A stretch of 47,955 nt of DNA from Bacillota bacterium (GTDB taxonomy: Bacteria > Bacillota > Clostridia > Lachnospirales > Lachnospiraceae): the NCBI GenBank assembly GCA_023393095.1, contig JAEWMT010000011.1, positions 1 to 47,955 on the forward strand. The letters are read 5' to 3'. The notes below the pieces were generated by a model. The model searched no databases, had not been told where the DNA came from, and saw nothing but the letters and a program-made list of their open reading frames with translations. Both the position numbers and the translations under genes were made by a program. How positions within the stretch are numbered: the stretch's first letter is position 1; every line of letters begins with the position of its first letter. This document shows, one piece after another, positions 24,195 to 32,592 of the stretch.

Positions 24195-25589
24195 ATGGAT
24201 CAACGTAAAGTCTATATTAATCCACATAATAATTTGCTTCAGCTTGAGGAGCATATATATCCCCTTGTAGATGTTGAGGAACCGAATACATTTCGTAATC
24301 TCTTCCCTTATGATGAAATTCCCAAGATAGCATTTAATGACCGAATTGTACCACATAATCTTCCTGATGAGATATTCATTACTGATACGACCTTCCGTGA
24401 TGGGCAACAGTCTAGAGCACCCTATACGACCGAACAGATTGTAACGATGTTTGACTATCTCCATCGTTTGGGCGGTCCGAAGGGAATTATACGACAGAGT
24501 GAATTCTTCTTATACAGTAAGAAAGACCGTGATGCAGTTTATAAATGTATGGAGAGGGGTTATCAGTTTCCTGAGATAACTTCATGGATTAGGGCGAGCA
24601 AGAAGGATTTTGAACTTGTTAAGGAAATCGGAATGAAAGAAACCGGTATCTTAGTTAGCTGCTCAGACTATCATATCTTCTATAAAATGAAGATGACCAG
24701 AAAAGAGGCAATGAATCATTACCTGAGTGTTGTAAGGGAATGCCTTGAGACAGGAATTTCAGCAAGATGTCATCTGGAGGATATTACACGTTCCGACATC
24801 CATGGATTTGTAATACCTTTCTGTTATGAGTTGATGAAACTGAGTAAAGAATATAATATCCCGGTTAAAATAAGAGCTTGTGATACTATGGGTTATGGAG
24901 TTAATTTTGCAGGAGCTGTTATTCCCAGATCGGTTCAGGGAATTATTTATGGCCTCATTACCCATGCAGAAGTACCTTCCAAGTGGCTTGAATGGCATGG
25001 GCACAATGATTTCTATAAGGCGGTTACTAATTCAACAACTGCATGGTTATATGGTGCAAGTGCCGTTAACTGTTCTTTATTCGGAATCGGAGAGAGAACC
25101 GGAAATACACCGCTTGAAGCTATGGTATTTGAATATGCCCAGCTGAAAGGTACTCTGGATGGTATGGATACGACAGTAATTACAGAGATGGCTGAGTATT
25201 ATGAAAAGGAAATAGGATATCGCGTTCCCTCAAGAACACCGTTTGTCGGAAAGAACTTTAATGTAACTCGCGCTGGAATCCATGCAGACGGATTACTTAA
25301 GAATGAAGAAATCTATAACATATTTGATACTGAAAAATTCCTGAACAGGCCTGTACTTGTAGCAGTATCCAATACTTCCGGACTTGCCGGTATCGCGCAT
25401 TGGATTAATACCTTCTTTAAGTTTAAAGGTGAGAGCATGGTTGATAAGTCAAATCAGATTGTTATGAAAGTGAAAGAATGGGTCGATAAAGAATACGAAA
25501 GCGGCCGTGTAACAGTTATAACAGATGATGAGTTAATAGAGAGAATTCACGTAGCCGAAAATGAACTTAATATTATAATTACAGAGTAG
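24195..25589 (+). CDS. Probable Re-type citrate synthase
   Basis: This 464-residue protein belongs to the isopropylmalate/homocitrate synthase fold. The active-site stretch DTTFRDGQQ (from residue 64) and the metal-binding HGHND near residue 272 are intact. It has a roughly 55-residue N-terminal extension and no LeuA-type allosteric C-terminus. This layout, and the direct link with isocitrate dehydrogenase, match the Re-face citrate synthases characterised in Clostridium kluyveri, which condense acetyl-CoA with oxaloacetate. Homocitrate synthase is the main alternative. It would start the oxidative half of the TCA route to 2-oxoglutarate. Its own promoter lies at 24125. The gene for aconitase is not in the window. 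Confidence 0.75.
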   Translation: MDQRKVYINPHNNLLQLEEHIYPLVDVEEPNTFRNLFPYDEIPKIAFNDRIVPHNLPDEIFITDTTFRDGQQSRAPYTTEQIVTMFDYLHRLGGPKGIIRQSEFFLYSKKDRDAVYKCMERGYQFPEITSWIRASKKDFELVKEIGMKETGILVSCSDYHIFYKMKMTRKEAMNHYLSVVRECLETGISARCHLEDITRSDIHGFVIPFCYELMKLSKEYNIPVKIRACDTMGYGVNFAGAVIPRSVQGIIYGLITHAEVPSKWLEWHGHNDFYKAVTNSTTAWLYGASAVNCSLFGIGERTGNTPLEAMVFEYAQLKGTLDGMDTTVITEMAEYYEKEIGYRVPSRTPFVGKNFNVTRAGIHADGLLKNEEIYNIFDTEKFLNRPVLVAVSNTSGLAGIAHWINTFFKFKGESMVDKSNQIVMKVKEWVDKEYESGRVTVITDDELIERIHVAENELNIIITE

Positions 25590-25614
25590 TATCTATAAAA
25601 TTTTGATATAAAAA

Positions 25615-25643
25615 TTGACAATACGAATAAAACATCTTACAAT
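25615..25643 (+). promoter_or_regulatory. Consensus promoter of the structured RNA region
   Basis: TTGACA (25615-25620), a 17-bp spacer and TACAAT (25638-25643). It resembles the citrate synthase promoter (both read TTGACAATAC and TACAAT) but lacks the palindrome. The predicted transcript starts at about 25650, exactly at the foot of the RNA fold below. Confidence 0.75.
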
Positions 25644-25652
25644 TCTATTATT

Positions 25653-25821
25653 AGATGAATAACCTCGCAAAAGGCATGCGAGTCTTTAGAAGAACTGCGA
25701 ATGTTCGCAATGTGAATTTTGAGATACATAAAATTCACATTTATGGTGCTCACTCCTTGTTCTTCCAAGGTTCCGGCTGCCTCGTAGAGGCAGTATGTAG
25801 GTTTAGTATGCTAATTCATCT
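25653..25821 (+). ncRNA. Candidate structured RNA upstream of icd
   Basis: This RNA candidate is about 170 nt long and is closed by AGATGAAT (25653-25660) with ATTCATCT (25814-25821). Inside are CTCGC/GCGAG (25664-25668 with 25678-25682), GAAGAAC/GTTCTTC (25689-25695 with 25759-25765) enclosing TGCGAA/TTCGCA (25696-25701 with 25704-25709) and GTGAATTTT/AAAATTCAC (25712-25720 with 25730-25738), and CTGCCTC/GAGGCAG (25777-25783 with 25787-25793). An alternative CCTTG/CAAGG stem (25755-25759 with 25766-25770) excludes GAAGAAC/GTTCTTC. The fold starts at the predicted transcription start and is followed by TTGTTTT. It may be a riboswitch-like icd leader or a free small RNA. A closed rod with a large central bubble would suit a 6S-like RNA. 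It matches no riboswitch consensus I know. Confidence 0.55.
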
Positions 25822-25916
25822 TGTTTTGAGCCATTCCGTATAAACGATAGACAAATTGGCTTGTATGTTATATATCAGGGATAGGATATAATAAAATTGA
25901 AAGGCGCGATAAGAAT

Positions 25917-27086
25917 ATGACAACTGCAGAGAAAATTGAAGCAGCAAAAGAAAAATTTGGACAATTATTGGAAAGTCAGTTAAAAAGAGTAGAAGACATG
26001 AAGGCACAAGGAGATTTTGTTGATTATAAATCTCTGGATCAGATTAAAATTGGTGTTTGCGGCGGTGATGGTATCGGTCCGGCTATTACGGCACAGTCAC
26101 AGAGAGTATTGGAATACCTTCTTAAAGAAGATATTAAATCCGGTAAAGTGGTTTTTGATGTAATTGATGGCTTAACAATTGAAAGAAGAGCAGCTGAAAA
26201 TGCGGCAATCCCTCCGGCAGTTTTAGAGGAAATAAAAAAATGCCATGTTATTCTGAAGGGACCTACAACGACACCTAGAAAAGGTGATCCGTGGCCGAAC
26301 GTAGAGAGTGCTAATGTTGCCATGAGAAAAGAACTTGATTTGTTTGCCAATGTAAGACCGGTTCGTATTCCGGAACAGGGTATTGATTGGACTTTCTACC
26401 GTGAGAATACAGAAGGTGCTTATGCAGTTGGTAGTAAGGGTGTACATGTAACCGAGGATCTTGGTGTGGATTTCACCATTGCAACAACTCAGGGAACCGA
26501 GAGAATTATCAGAGCAGCATTCGAATTTGCCAAGGCAAATGGAAAGACAAGAGTGACTGCTGTAACTAAGGCAAATATTATTAAGACCACCGATGGTAAA
26601 TTCCTCGATATATTTAAAGAAATAGCAAAGGAATATCCAGATATCACTGCAGATGATTGGTATATTGATATCATGACCGCTAAGCTTGTTGATGAAAAGA
26701 GAAGAAAGGACTTCCAGGTTGTTGTTCTTCCTAATCTTTACGGTGACATCATTACAGATGAAGCAGCTGAATTCCAAGGTGGTGTAGGTACTGCCGGAAG
26801 TGCAAATATCGGTAAGAAGTATGCAATGTTTGAAGCAATTCACGGTTCAGCACCTCGTATGGTACAGGAAGGCAGAGATATCTATGCAGATCCTTGCAGC
26901 ATGATTCGTGCAGGTGCAATGCTGCTTGCCCATATTGGATATACGAAGGAAGCAGATAAGCTTTACCGTGCTCTTGATATCTGCACAGTAACAGAGAGAA
27001 AAGTATTCACGACAGGCAGGGATACTGGGGCGACCGGGACTCAGTTTGCAGATTACTTAATGGAAACAATAGAGAAATTACAGTAA
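25917..27086 (+). CDS. icd: Isocitrate dehydrogenase
   Basis: This enzyme oxidatively decarboxylates isocitrate to 2-oxoglutarate. It has 389 residues. The fold motifs are GDGIGPAI near residue 45, the isocitrate-contact stretch ESANVAMRKELDLFANVRPVR near 125 (Ser, Asn and three Arg of the S-x-N-x-x-x-R pattern), NTEGAY, and the metal site NLYGDIITDEAAE near 275. The S-N-R pattern favours isocitrate over isopropylmalate. NAD or NADP use cannot be decided by eye. The ribosome binding site is weak (AAAGG 13 bases away). It follows the Re-citrate synthase gene and a structured RNA region, and precedes a GntR regulator. Confidence 0.9.
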   Translation: MTTAEKIEAAKEKFGQLLESQLKRVEDMKAQGDFVDYKSLDQIKIGVCGGDGIGPAITAQSQRVLEYLLKEDIKSGKVVFDVIDGLTIERRAAENAAIPPAVLEEIKKCHVILKGPTTTPRKGDPWPNVESANVAMRKELDLFANVRPVRIPEQGIDWTFYRENTEGAYAVGSKGVHVTEDLGVDFTIATTQGTERIIRAAFEFAKANGKTRVTAVTKANIIKTTDGKFLDIFKEIAKEYPDITADDWYIDIMTAKLVDEKRRKDFQVVVLPNLYGDIITDEAAEFQGGVGTAGSANIGKKYAMFEAIHGSAPRMVQEGRDIYADPCSMIRAGAMLLAHIGYTKEADKLYRALDICTVTERKVFTTGRDTGATGTQFADYLMETIEKLQ

Positions 27087-27096
27087 TATTTAACTA

Positions 27097-27127
27097 ATTG
27101 GTTTGGGTGTTCTATATCCAAACCAAT
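27097..27127 (+). terminator. Terminator-like hairpin after icd
   Basis: ATTGGTTTGG (27097-27106) and CCAAACCAAT (27118-27127) form a perfect 10-bp stem with an 11-nt loop, but only CTTTAG follows, so termination may be partial and the gntR gene may be read through. Confidence 0.6.
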
Positions 27128-27171
27128 CTTTAGTCAATCATTCCTTTAGACAATGAGAAGGAGGGAATTCC

Positions 27172-27840
27172 TTGGATGATTTGAACATTCACAAGGATGT
27201 AAGCGATAATTATTCCTTAAGAGGACGGGTTTTTACTAAGCTACGAGAGGATATTTTATCCGGAGTTTACCATGAAAATGAAGAACTGAAGGAGAATACC
27301 ATTGGATTAGAACTTGGTGTAAGCCGCACTCCGGTCAGAGAAGCGCTTAGACAGTTGGAGCTGGAAGGCCTAGTTACCATGATCCCGAATAAAGGTGCTT
27401 ATGTAACCGGTATTACCAAGAAAGATATTCATGATATCTACTTGATACGTTCCTATCTGGAAGGCTTATGTGCGAAATGGGCATGTGAGCATATCACGCA
27501 AGCGCAGATCGAGGCTTTAGATGAGGTCTTATATTTATCAGAATTTCATTACAAAAAAAGTCATCATGAACAGATGGTGGAACTCGATAACAAATTTCAT
27601 GAATTAATCTATGAGGCTTCCGGCAGTAAGATATTATATCATGTGCTTTCGGATTTTCATCATTATGTGGAGAGAATACGAAAGATCACCTTAGCGCAAC
27701 CCAATAGGGCATCCAAAGCGAATGAGGAACACGCCGCAATTCTTGATGCGATAAAAAAGCGTGATGGAGCACTTGCAGAAAGTTTAGCACATGAGCATAT
27801 GCTGAATACAATTAAGAATATTAGTGAACAGGGGTTATAA
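27172..27840 (+). CDS. GntR/FCD-family transcriptional regulator
   Basis: This is a 222-residue regulator. Residues 15-80 are the GntR winged helix (GRVFTKLREDILSGVY, then LGVSRTPVREALRQLELEGLV) and residues 90-215 the helical FCD effector domain with its metal-binding His residues (DNKFHELIY, HHYVERIR and EHAAIL). FCD regulators usually bind a carboxylic acid. Given the neighbours, citrate, isocitrate or 2-oxoglutarate is a sensible guess. The start is TTG at 27172, supported by AAGGAGGGAATTCC. The palindrome ATTGTATACAAT in the citrate synthase promoter is its likely operator. Confidence 0.88.
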   Translation: MDDLNIHKDVSDNYSLRGRVFTKLREDILSGVYHENEELKENTIGLELGVSRTPVREALRQLELEGLVTMIPNKGAYVTGITKKDIHDIYLIRSYLEGLCAKWACEHITQAQIEALDEVLYLSEFHYKKSHHEQMVELDNKFHELIYEASGSKILYHVLSDFHHYVERIRKITLAQPNRASKANEEHAAILDAIKKRDGALAESLAHEHMLNTIKNISEQGL

Positions 27841-27855
27841 AACCTGGGTACAGTT

Positions 27856-27890
27856 AAGGCAGAGTATGGGCTCTGCCTTTGTTAATTTTC
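27856..27890 (+). terminator. Intrinsic terminator of the gntR gene
   Basis: AAGGCAGAG (27856-27864) pairs with CTCTGCCTT (27871-27879), with a 6-nt loop, followed by TGTTAATTTT. Confidence 0.85.
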
Positions 27891-27926
27891 GGGAGTTGCT
27901 GGAAATACCGGGATGTAGGTAGTGAT

Positions 27927-28115
27927 GGTCATGGTAAGAGGTATACTAGCGGGTGCTAATCATATTTTCCCGATGCAAGATAACAGCACGTGTTTGTTTG
28001 TATCAGATAAGACATATAATACGTATGTCTTTCTGCTCCAAACAAACGCGCACTGTTGTCTTGCATTAGGGAAAACATTTGATTAGCACCCACCAGTATA
28101 CCTCTTATCATGACC
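27927..28115. repeat. 189-bp near-perfect palindrome
   Basis: The left arm 27927-28000 (GGTCATGGTAAGAGGTATAC and on) and the right arm 28039-28115 (ending GTATACCTCTTATCATGACC) are complementary at roughly 88% of positions over about 75 bp. The centre adds its own 8-bp stem (AAGACATA with TATGTCTT). Many mismatches would be G-U pairs in one RNA orientation. It has no reading frame and no recognisable transposon ends or target duplications. The stretch from 28116 to 28368 holds nothing else that I can identify. Confidence 0.85.
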
Positions 28116-28368
28116 TTTATTAGGTTTTGAACGGTATCGGGTAGATTTGTGAATTCTGCATATTGAAAAATTATTGTTATGTGAATAGTATATATCTACT
28201 TCGCTAATTCTTCATATGCTTTTAAATATATGGATGCCTTATTTATAATTTAAACGGCTATACAAGTTTTAGAATTTTGAAAACCAGTCTGGATATAGAT
28301 CCTATTAACTTTATCCAAGTAGTTACATTTTTCTGAAAGTGTGAGATGTGGATTTTAATGTAAATAAT

Positions 28369-28397
28369 TTTACATATTATATATGGTATGGTAGAAT
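28369..28397 (+). promoter_or_regulatory. Promoter of the LRR protein gene
   Basis: TTTACA (28369-28374), a 17-bp spacer and TAGAAT (28392-28397). Confidence 0.6.
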
Positions 28398-28423
28398 AGT
28401 ACAAAAAAGGAGAGTGAAAAAAT

Positions 28424-29836
28424 ATGTTAAAGAAAAAATTATTATTATTATCTATTTTCATTTTTTTAATTACATTTACATTTATTAGTTCATCTTCTGT
28501 TAGCGCCGCAGAAAAGAAAGGTGATACTTTTACTTATAATAAAATGACTATGAAAATCACGAAAACCGCATCTAATAAAATAGTAGGTAAAGTATCAATC
28601 AAATCATATACAGATAAAAAATCTACAAAGAAATTAATTATTCCAAGTGAAGTAAAATACAAAAATAAAAAATATAATATCACTTGTATTGAAAGTGCTG
28701 CATTTAAAAATTCCAAGTTTAAAGAATTATATATTCCAAATGCTATTATCAAAATAAAATGGCATGCATTTAATAGTTGTACGAATCTCACTTCAATTAC
28801 CATACCCAAATCTGTAATTTTATCGGAGGGTCACAATTTTAGTAACTGTACTAATTTAAGGACAGTTTTTATTGAAAAGGGTGTAACCCAAATACCAATC
28901 TCCACATTTTACAATTGTACAAACCTTACTAAAGTATCTATCCCAAGTACTGTTAAAAAAATTGATTCTTATGCTTTTCATAATTGTAGTATTTTGGAAG
29001 AAATAAAGCTTCCAGAAGGAATTAAAGAAATTAGCCAAGATATGTTCTCTGGTTGCAAAAATCTATCAACAGTCAACATACCTAATTCCGTTACCAAAAT
29101 CGATTTTAATTCTTTTAAAAATTGTTCTTCATTAAAAACAATTACTCTATCAACCAACGTAGAAGAAATTATGGATAATGCATTTGCTGGGTGTGATAAA
29201 ATTATTATTAAAATTCCTAAAAATTCTTTTTTAGAGAGTTACGCTATTGAAAATAATATTAATTACACTTATTCAAATGATCAACTATTCACAATAGAAC
29301 CTATATCTGCATACGATTCCGCTAATGATTTTTATTCATATTATAAAATTATAAATAAAACTAACAAAACCTTTTATGAAGTAAATATAAAATATTTATT
29401 ATTAGATAATGTTGAAGATCAAATAGGCGGTGGGAGTGCTGATAATTTCGAGATTTTTAAGCCAGGTGAAAGTAGAATTATTTCAATAAACACTAATAAA
29501 AAATCATTTTCAGATATTAATTTTATTTTTACCAAGATACCATTAAAGTATAAAGATTTAAGTGAATATATTAATGTTTCCATAGAAGAGCAAAGTAATC
29601 TATTCAATGAAACAAAATATAATTTATATAATTTGAAACTTATATGCAATTCATCCATTGGAATAGATAATGTTAAAGTTCAAATTGTATTTTATAAGAA
29701 TAATAGAATATTGAAAGTTTATTCCAACACTTTTGGTAAAATATACAAAGGTACACATGAAAATTCCGTAGAGTTGCCGGCTTCATCACAATATGATGAT
29801 TACGATATTAATATATCTGCATATAATTTGACATAA
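28424..29836 (+). CDS. Secreted BspA-type leucine-rich-repeat protein
   Basis: This is a 470-residue exported protein. Residues 1-28 form a signal peptide (lysine-rich start, long hydrophobic core, SSSVSA before Ala29). About seven LRR_5 units of 22-24 residues (LxxIxIPxSVxxIxxxAFxxCxxL) run from residue 85 to 270, e.g. LTKVSIPSTVKKIDSYAFHN. The C-terminal 190 residues form an unrecognised beta-rich domain with no cell-wall anchor (no LPxTG, SLH or choline repeats). BspA-like proteins bind host or extracellular partners. Codon use is markedly more AT-rich than the metabolic genes around it, and a long palindrome lies upstream, both compatible with acquisition. AAGGAGAG precedes the ATG. Confidence 0.85.
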   Translation: MLKKKLLLLSIFIFLITFTFISSSSVSAAEKKGDTFTYNKMTMKITKTASNKIVGKVSIKSYTDKKSTKKLIIPSEVKYKNKKYNITCIESAAFKNSKFKELYIPNAIIKIKWHAFNSCTNLTSITIPKSVILSEGHNFSNCTNLRTVFIEKGVTQIPISTFYNCTNLTKVSIPSTVKKIDSYAFHNCSILEEIKLPEGIKEISQDMFSGCKNLSTVNIPNSVTKIDFNSFKNCSSLKTITLSTNVEEIMDNAFAGCDKIIIKIPKNSFLESYAIENNINYTYSNDQLFTIEPISAYDSANDFYSYYKIINKTNKTFYEVNIKYLLLDNVEDQIGGGSADNFEIFKPGESRIISINTNKKSFSDINFIFTKIPLKYKDLSEYINVSIEEQSNLFNETKYNLYNLKLICNSSIGIDNVKVQIVFYKNNRILKVYSNTFGKIYKGTHENSVELPASSQYDDYDINISAYNLT

Positions 29837-29877
29837 AAATATTAGGACTCAAATTAATGAGTCCTAATATTTTTTTT
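29836..29877 (+). terminator. Strong intrinsic terminator of the LRR gene
   Basis: AAAATATTAGGACTC (29836-29850) pairs perfectly with GAGTCCTAATATTTT (29859-29873), with an 8-nt loop, followed by more T residues. Confidence 0.9.
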
Positions 29878-30074
29878 GGCAACGTGTTCAGTTATTTTTT
29901 GTTAAAAGACCTCTAAGCAGTGGGATGATATAAATGGTAAAAGGATTAATATAAAAGTTTAATAAATCTTTAATCGAATTCTAATTGACTAAAATACTTA
30001 TTTTTATGATAATAATATACATTAACTTCAATTGAGAGAAATAATACCATGGATGGAAGGTAAAGGAGAAAGAA

Positions 30075-32441
30075 ATGTTACAACTAAAGGATATAAGAAA
30101 GAGCTATACAACCGGTGAATTTACGCAGGTAGCTCTAAATGATGTTTCTCTAAATTTTAGAGAAAATGAGTTTGTTGCTATACTTGGACAAAGTGGTTCC
30201 GGTAAAACAACATTTTTAAATGTTATCGGTGGGCTGGACCAATATGACAGCGGTGATCTGATTATTAACGGATCCTCAACTAAGAAGTTTAAGGCGCGTG
30301 ACTGGGATGCATACCGTAATAACAGTGTAGGCTTTATATTTCAGAATTATAATCTGATTCAGCACTTGGGAATTATTGATAATGTTGAAATGGGAATGAC
30401 CTTAAGCGGTGTATCCAAGAGGGAGAGACGAAAAAAAGCCCTAGATGTTCTGGAGCGTGTGGGTCTTAAGGAACACGTTCATAAAAAACCGAATCAGTTA
30501 TCCGGCGGACAGATGCAAAGGGTAGCAATCGCAAGAGCTTTAGCAAATAATCCTGATATTATATTGGCCGATGAGCCCACCGGTGCGCTGGATACCCAGA
30601 CCAGTGAGCAGATTATTGAATTGATTCGTGAGATAGCGAAGGACAAATTAGTCATTATGGTTACGCATAATCCGGAAATTGCCGAGAAATATGCGGATCG
30701 GATTATTCGCTTTAAGGATGGAACTTTGATCAGTGACAGTAATCCTCCTGTGGAACAGTCGATAAGTTCAAATTATAAATTAAAAAAAACCAGTATGGGT
30801 TTTCTTACGGCCTTGAAGCTTTCGGGTAAGAATATTTTAACGAAAAAGGGAAGAACTGCTTTAACAGCCTTTGCATCCAGTATCGGTATTATTGGTATTG
30901 CAGTTATATTATCCTTATCAAATGGTTTTGATAAGCAGATTAATTCGTTTGAAAAAGGTTCTCTGTCTAACTTTCCGATTACCATTAGCCAGACAGCAAT
31001 GAGTATGGATATGACAAAGATGTCCTATAATTCTGAAAATAAGAAAAAGGAAGAGAAATTCCCGGATGCTAAAGTAATCTATCCTTATGATTCCAGCGAA
31101 AATACGATCATCCATACAAATGTACTAACGGATAAATATGTAGACTATGTTTCTAAAATCGACCAGTCCTTGCTGGACGGTATTTCATACACCAGAAGTG
31201 TTAATATGAATTTACTTAAATTAACTAATAATAAAGCTACAAAGATTAATCTTCAGGACATAGGCTTTACATCCTATCCTAGTAAGCCGAATGAGAAGAA
31301 TTCTGCCTATCTGGAGGAGTATTATGATTTATTGGCAGGCCAGTTCCCACAAAAGGATACGGATTTGGTTTTGGTGCTTGATGAATATAATAGACTGAAC
31401 ACAACGGCTTTGGAAGCTTTGGGCTTTGATTATAAAATAGACAGCATTGATTTAAGTAAATTTGTGGGAAGAGAATATAAGCTTATTCTGAATAATGATT
31501 ACTATGTAAAGTCTGGCGATAATTTTGTAATTAATGGGAACCCATCTGATTTAAGTGATTTATATAACAGCAAAAATGCAATTACTGTTAAGATCAGCGG
31601 TATTATCAGAATAAAGGAGGATGCAACCGTTTCGGCTTTATCGTCAGGTCTTACCTATTCGGACGGACTTGCGCAGACTTTTATAGCGGATGCCAAGAAC
31701 TCTGAGATTGTGAAAGCACAAAGGGATTCAGACGTAAATTTACTAACTGGGGAATTGCTTTCTGAAAGTGCTGCACCATCCGGATGGGGTAATCATAATG
31801 GTATGAATCAGGGAAATGCTACCGGAGCTCAGACCCTAACCAAGGATGAGATATTGTCAACACTTGGTGCCTCAGAAGTACCGACATCTATTTCTTTGTT
31901 CCCGGTGGACTACGATTCTAAGAATAAGATAACCGATTACTTGGACAAATGGAATACCGCTCTTAGCGAAAAAGATAGTATTGAATATACGGATATGGCA
32001 GCCATTGTTACCAACCTTTCAGAAAACATTATGAATGCAATTACCCTTGTACTGATAGCATTTGCGGCAATTTCACTAGTGGTATCCTTAATTATGATTG
32101 GTATCATTACATGGATTTCAGTATTAGAGAGAACGAAGGAAATCGGAGTACTTCGTGCTCTAGGAGCAAGAAAGAAGGATATTTCGCGTGTATTTAATGC
32201 GGAAACCTTTATCGTCGGTATCTGTTCCGGAATTTTAGGAATCACGATAGCATTCGTTTTAACGTTCCCAATTAACAAGGTACTGTATAATATGACAGAA
32301 TTAAAGAATGTGGCACAGTTAAATCCAGTTCATGCCATCGCATTAATTATCATCAGCCTTCTGCTTACTATGCTAGGTGGATCGTTACCGGCTAAGATGG
32401 CAGCGAAGAAGGATCCGATTGAAGCATTGAGGTCAGAATAA
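30075..32441 (+). CDS. MacB-like ABC exporter (ATPase-permease fusion)
   Basis: This is a 788-residue fusion. Residues 1-225 form an ABC ATPase (Walker A GQSGSGKTT, Q-loop FIFQNYNL, signature LSGGQMQR, Walker B IILADEPTGALD, H-switch MVTHN), all intact. A helix near 260-283 leads into a roughly 360-residue extracellular domain. Three helices near 660-690, 710-735 and 752-775 carry the FtsX motif (EIGVLRALGARKKDIS). This is the MacB/LolCDE arrangement in one chain. Such proteins export peptides or couple ATP to envelope processes rather than importing. No two-component genes adjoin it. AAAGGAG precedes the ATG. A hairpin terminator follows. Confidence 0.9.
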   Translation: MLQLKDIRKSYTTGEFTQVALNDVSLNFRENEFVAILGQSGSGKTTFLNVIGGLDQYDSGDLIINGSSTKKFKARDWDAYRNNSVGFIFQNYNLIQHLGIIDNVEMGMTLSGVSKRERRKKALDVLERVGLKEHVHKKPNQLSGGQMQRVAIARALANNPDIILADEPTGALDTQTSEQIIELIREIAKDKLVIMVTHNPEIAEKYADRIIRFKDGTLISDSNPPVEQSISSNYKLKKTSMGFLTALKLSGKNILTKKGRTALTAFASSIGIIGIAVILSLSNGFDKQINSFEKGSLSNFPITISQTAMSMDMTKMSYNSENKKKEEKFPDAKVIYPYDSSENTIIHTNVLTDKYVDYVSKIDQSLLDGISYTRSVNMNLLKLTNNKATKINLQDIGFTSYPSKPNEKNSAYLEEYYDLLAGQFPQKDTDLVLVLDEYNRLNTTALEALGFDYKIDSIDLSKFVGREYKLILNNDYYVKSGDNFVINGNPSDLSDLYNSKNAITVKISGIIRIKEDATVSALSSGLTYSDGLAQTFIADAKNSEIVKAQRDSDVNLLTGELLSESAAPSGWGNHNGMNQGNATGAQTLTKDEILSTLGASEVPTSISLFPVDYDSKNKITDYLDKWNTALSEKDSIEYTDMAAIVTNLSENIMNAITLVLIAFAAISLVVSLIMIGIITWISVLERTKEIGVLRALGARKKDISRVFNAETFIVGICSGILGITIAFVLTFPINKVLYNMTELKNVAQLNPVHAIALIIISLLLTMLGGSLPAKMAAKKDPIEALRSE

Positions 32442-32457
32442 TTTCAAAGCTGTAAAA

Positions 32458-32500
32458 ATGGTTTGTGTGTCATAAAAACAAACCATATTGAGTTTTAGTT
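32458..32500 (+). terminator. Terminator of the ABC exporter gene
   Basis: ATGGTTTG (32458-32465) pairs with CAAACCAT (32479-32486), followed by ATTGAGTTTTAG. Confidence 0.6.
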
Positions 32501-32537
32501 GGTTGATTTGATTCTAGTCTCAAGATAAAAATAAAAT

Positions 32538-32578
32538 AAGCATGAAAGATACTGTAGATCAGTTATTCTTTCATGCTT
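32538..32578. terminator. Bidirectional terminator between convergent genes
   Basis: AAGCATGAAAGA (32538-32549) pairs perfectly with TCTTTCATGCTT (32567-32578). The minus-strand side is followed by a T-rich tract (ATAAAAATAAAATAA on the plus strand), serving the ABC-F gene. Confidence 0.75.
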
Positions 32579-32592
32579 AATTTATGAAAAAT

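Noticed and set aside
25655..25843. 62-codon frame across the structured RNA region
   Set aside because: It has no ribosome binding site, the translation matches nothing, and the DNA is fully accounted for by RNA helices.
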